A program made the position numbers and the translations under genes. Of a DNA stretch of 43,400 nt, positions 41,307 through 43,400 are shown piece by piece (position 1 is the stretch's first letter; the number at the start of each line of letters is the position of its first letter). The notes below the pieces were generated by a model. That model saw only the letters and a list, made by a program, of their open reading frames with translations, had not been told where the DNA came from and did not search any database. The DNA is from Lachnospiraceae bacterium C7 (GTDB taxonomy: Bacteria > Bacillota > Clostridia > Lachnospirales > Lachnospiraceae): NCBI GenBank assembly GCA_900113385.1, contig FOPE01000029.1, positions 1-43,400 of the forward strand. The letters run 5' to 3'.

Positions 41307-41361
41307 ATATCAAACATTAAAAAATATATAACACACAAAAACTAGATTAGTGAGGGGCAAA

Positions 41362-42549
41362 ATGGCAATAAAAAGTGAGTATAGAGATGTAGAAACAAGA
41401 ATGGAAACAATTGAAAAAAAAGTAAAAGAGCATAAAAAAAGATGGTGGACTCGCCTAATAATAGTAATAGTAGTAGCACTAGCTATAGTGATATTATTTG
41501 AATTAATAACATCTATGAGGAGTTATTCAAATTATTCGGTTATAAATTACAGTGAATGTTCAGATACAGGAGCCGCAAAATATGAGAGTTTCAAAGGCAA
41601 TATTTTAGAATATAGCAACGATGGAGCAAATTTCAAAAAGCCATCAGGAGAATTAATATGGAATCAGGCATATGATATGACTACTCCAACAATAACTAAA
41701 TGCGAAGATTATATGGCTATATATGATAAAGGTGGAACAACTATTTTGATATTAAGGGATACTGGAATTGTTGAAAAAATAGATACCAGCAAGCCAATTC
41801 AAAAAGTTAAAATCGCAGCCCAAGGAAGCGTGGCAGTGATTTTAAAGACAGATTCAGAGTATGATGTTAAATTGTATGATAAAAAAGGAAAAGAATTAGC
41901 TGGTGGAGAATACCATGGAAATAAAGGAGGGTTCCCAGTTGACATAGCAATATCTAATGATGCAAAAAAAATGGCAGTATCCTTAATAGATATTAACAGT
42001 GGCAAAGTGGGAACAACTTTAAACTTTTATAATTTTGGATCAGTGGGACAAAATAAAATAGATAATAATGTAGGAAGCTTCTCTTATGAAGACACTATAA
42101 TACCAGAAATTTATTATACGGCGTCAGACGAAATGATAGGAATATCAAATAATGCCATATATTATTATACAGAAAAAGAAGTGCCAAAACTTAGAGAAAA
42201 AGTAAAAATAAACAATACAATAAAAAGCGTGTTTTATAATGATAAATATGTTGGGCTTGTTTTAGACAAAGATGCTAAAAGCAATAAAAAGCATATAGTG
42301 GTATATGATGGACGAGGCAAAATCGCCATGGAAAATGACACAAAACTAGCATACAGTGATGTAGAATTTCTTGATAATAATGAAGTGTGTATCAAAAATG
42401 CTTCAGAATGCGAGATTTTTATAATGTATAGCATAAGAAAGTTTAAAACAAAATTCCAAAGCGATGTATTAAAGGTTATGTCACAAGGCTCGGCACGTAA
42501 TTATGTGTTTATAGAAAAGGGTGAAATGCAAGAAGTGAAATTAAGATAG
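41362..42549 (+). CDS. DUF5711 family membrane-anchored protein
   Basis: 395 residues. A basic N-terminus with a helix (YRDVETRMETIEKKVKEHKK) precedes one membrane helix (LIIVIVVALAIVILFELI). The long outside part shows repeated beta-strands of propeller type (MAIYDKGGTTILILRDTG, KMAVSLIDINSG, HIVVYDGRGKIAMENDT). This fits DUF5711, a family common in Lachnospiraceae with unknown role. A GTG at 41350 overlaps GAGGGG, which better serves as ribosome binding site for the ATG at 41362. Confidence 0.75.
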   Translation: MAIKSEYRDVETRMETIEKKVKEHKKRWWTRLIIVIVVALAIVILFELITSMRSYSNYSVINYSECSDTGAAKYESFKGNILEYSNDGANFKKPSGELIWNQAYDMTTPTITKCEDYMAIYDKGGTTILILRDTGIVEKIDTSKPIQKVKIAAQGSVAVILKTDSEYDVKLYDKKGKELAGGEYHGNKGGFPVDIAISNDAKKMAVSLIDINSGKVGTTLNFYNFGSVGQNKIDNNVGSFSYEDTIIPEIYYTASDEMIGISNNAIYYYTEKEVPKLREKVKINNTIKSVFYNDKYVGLVLDKDAKSNKKHIVVYDGRGKIAMENDTKLAYSDVEFLDNNEVCIKNASECEIFIMYSIRKFKTKFQSDVLKVMSQGSARNYVFIEKGEMQEVKLR

Positions 42550-42558
42550 ACATTCTCA

Positions 42559-42649
42559 TTCTAAAACATTAGAGGTACTTAAAGCTTCGGAGGCACATAA
42601 AACATCAGAGACAAATAAAGTTTCAGAGGCACATAAAAAACTTCAAAGG
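42559..42649. repeat. Five imperfect 18-bp tandem repeats
   Basis: Units start at 42559, 42577, 42595, 42613 and 42631, close to ACATAAAACATCAGAGGC. One frame across them is open and would give a six-residue repeat (KASEAH, KTSETN, KVSEAH), but it has no start codon or ribosome binding site. Confidence 0.7.
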
Positions 42650-42707
42650 TTGCTATACACTGAAGCTAGTGACAACCAAACTATACACAACCCCTACAAT
42701 AACCAAC

Positions 42708-42802
42708 GTAGAAGAATGATCACACAATCAACGCAATAGATATTGTAGAAAAATAACTACATAAGTAACGTAATAGGATATCACAGAAGAATAATCACAC
42801 AG
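42708..42802. repeat. Degenerate 37-38-bp repeats
   Basis: AGAAGAATGATCACACA (42710), AGAAAAATAACTACATA (42747) and AGAAGAATAATCACACA (42785) start successive units, the last partial. The intervening sequence also aligns (CAACGCAATAG with TAACGTAATAG). Confidence 0.55.
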
Positions 42803-42831
42803 GTGAACTTGCGATAATAAGCATTACAGAG

Positions 42832-42879
42832 ACTCTAGATTATATATGGAATATAAGATATATAATCTAGAGCCTTTTT
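42832..42879 (+). terminator. Long-stem terminator in noncoding region
   Basis: CTCTAGATTATATAT and ATATATAATCTAGAG form a perfect 15-bp stem followed by CCTTTTTG. It lies 283 bases after the DUF5711 stop, so it ends either a long 3' region or a separate small RNA from 42550-42830. Confidence 0.8.
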
Positions 42880-42892
42880 GAATTATCGACTT

Positions 42893-42980
42893 AAAATCAA
42901 GCCAACGGATCAAAAGTCCTACATTAAGTTAATTGCAAAATCGAACCAACGGATCAAAAGCTTTACATTAAGTCGATTGT
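42893..42980. repeat. Two 44-bp direct repeats
   Basis: Units 42893-42936 and 42937-42980 share CCAACGGATCAAAAG and TACATTAAGT, with scattered differences. Nothing coding is seen here. Confidence 0.75.
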
Positions 42981-43098
42981 TGAAACAAGCTAATGTATTA
43001 AAAACATACAAATTCAAGGTGAAATATAATTTAAAAATAGAATATTAAAATGAATTATAAAATACATGTAAAAAAATAAAAAAAAAGTAAAAAAAGTG

Positions 43099-43127
43099 TT
43101 GACAATGGGTATGCAAAATGATATTAT
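43099..43127 (+). promoter_or_regulatory. rRNA operon promoter P1 (probable)
   Basis: TTGACA (43099-43104), 17 bases, TATTAT (43122-43127), preceded by an A-rich stretch that may act as an UP element. Confidence 0.8.
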
Positions 43128-43247
43128 GAATGAGCTGACAGCGACGGCCACTAAGGCCAAGCGAAAAGCCATCTTTTATAAAATTTATACGAAGAAGACA
43201 TTTGATAGATGAATCTAATTCGAAAAAAATAAATTTTAAAAAAAGTG

Positions 43248-43276
43248 TTGACAAACACTTGAAAAGGTGATAAGAT
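43248..43276 (+). promoter_or_regulatory. rRNA operon promoter P2 (probable)
   Basis: TTGACA (43248-43253), 17 bases, TAAGAT (43271-43276), again after an A-rich stretch. Two such promoters about 150 bases apart are typical of rRNA operons. Confidence 0.8.
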
Positions 43277-43400
43277 ATACAAGTCGTCGCGAGAGAGTGA
43301 CGGCAAAACATTGATAATTAAATAGTGAAAAACCTTGAAAGATTCTAAAGAGAATAATTCAAGTAATCGAATAGATTACACGAACAGCATCGAAAGATGC
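43277..43400 (+). other. Probable 5' leader of a 16S-23S-5S rRNA operon
   Basis: No coding frame. The sequence includes AAAAACCTTGAAAGATTC and short imperfect repeats (GAACAGCATCGAAAGATGC) like the leaders before 16S rRNA in Clostridia. The window ends before the mature 16S start, so the identity is inferred from the tandem promoters and leader character. Confidence 0.6.

Noticed and set aside
42550-42740. Open frame through the 18-bp repeats giving a six-residue repeat protein
   Set aside because: No start codon or ribosome binding site, and the preceding gene ends in another frame with a normal stop.

Overview
The window is AT-rich DNA from a low-GC, Gram-positive anaerobe. The best fit is class Clostridia, probably family Lachnospiraceae. 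The reasons are Gram-positive type ribosome binding sites before most genes, a large SRP RNA with an Alu domain, rubrerythrin and Ric/ScdA-type oxidative and nitrosative stress proteins, and DUF3737, DUF3783, DUF956 and DUF5711 families. TGA is used as a normal stop. Two chemoreceptor genes, a GGDEF gene and sigma-D-like promoter boxes suggest a motile cell.

Layout. 1-600: tail of an IS110-family transposase and a gene-poor stretch. 600-5000: secreted metzincin-like protease, hotdog thioesterase, an unknown helical protein, a voltage-gated-type K+ channel with a small membrane protein encoded just before it, and a DUF3737 gene behind a MerR-type promoter. 5040-7900: metal-resistance island with an ArsR repressor, a stand-alone HMA metallochaperone and a Zn/Cd/Pb-type P1B ATPase, with three operator-like palindromes. 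8050-10660: conserved membrane protein, then an FNR-like Fe-S regulator and the Ric iron-sulfur repair protein, with an FNR box between them. 10900-14050: HAD hydrolase, WYL regulator, chemoreceptor. 14090-14735 (minus strand): an unknown gene behind a leader that looks like a transcription attenuator. 15070-18290: mannose-family PTS operon (IIAB, IIC, IID, DUF956). 18300-24740: rhomboid protease, rsmA, TPR-GGDEF protein, GIY-YIG protein, DEAD-box helicase. 24940-26650: a second chemoreceptor gene interrupted by an in-frame TGA. 26800-31500: DUF3783, histidine phosphatase, tRNA-Ser, rubrerythrin, acetyltransferase, tadA, SRP RNA, nudC. 31600-35500: iscR, cysteine desulfurase, mnmA and cysK, a sulfur and tRNA-thiolation cluster. 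35800-38400: small alarmone synthetase, CarD-like protein, a small unknown and phosphofructokinase. 38580-42550: dnaX, ybaB, recR and a DUF5711 protein. 42550-43400: repeat-rich noncoding DNA, then two strong tandem promoters and a leader that probably drive an rRNA operon starting just beyond the window.

The main points for follow-up are the leader attenuator with an overlapping small ORF at 14580-14735, the in-frame TGA in the chemoreceptor at 25076, the multi-operator metal island, the FNR-ric pair with a matching DNA site, the unlisted small membrane gene before the K+ channel, and a cluster of unrelated short tandem repeats between genes from 38.4 to 43 kb. No CRISPR array, prophage or complete mobile element was seen.
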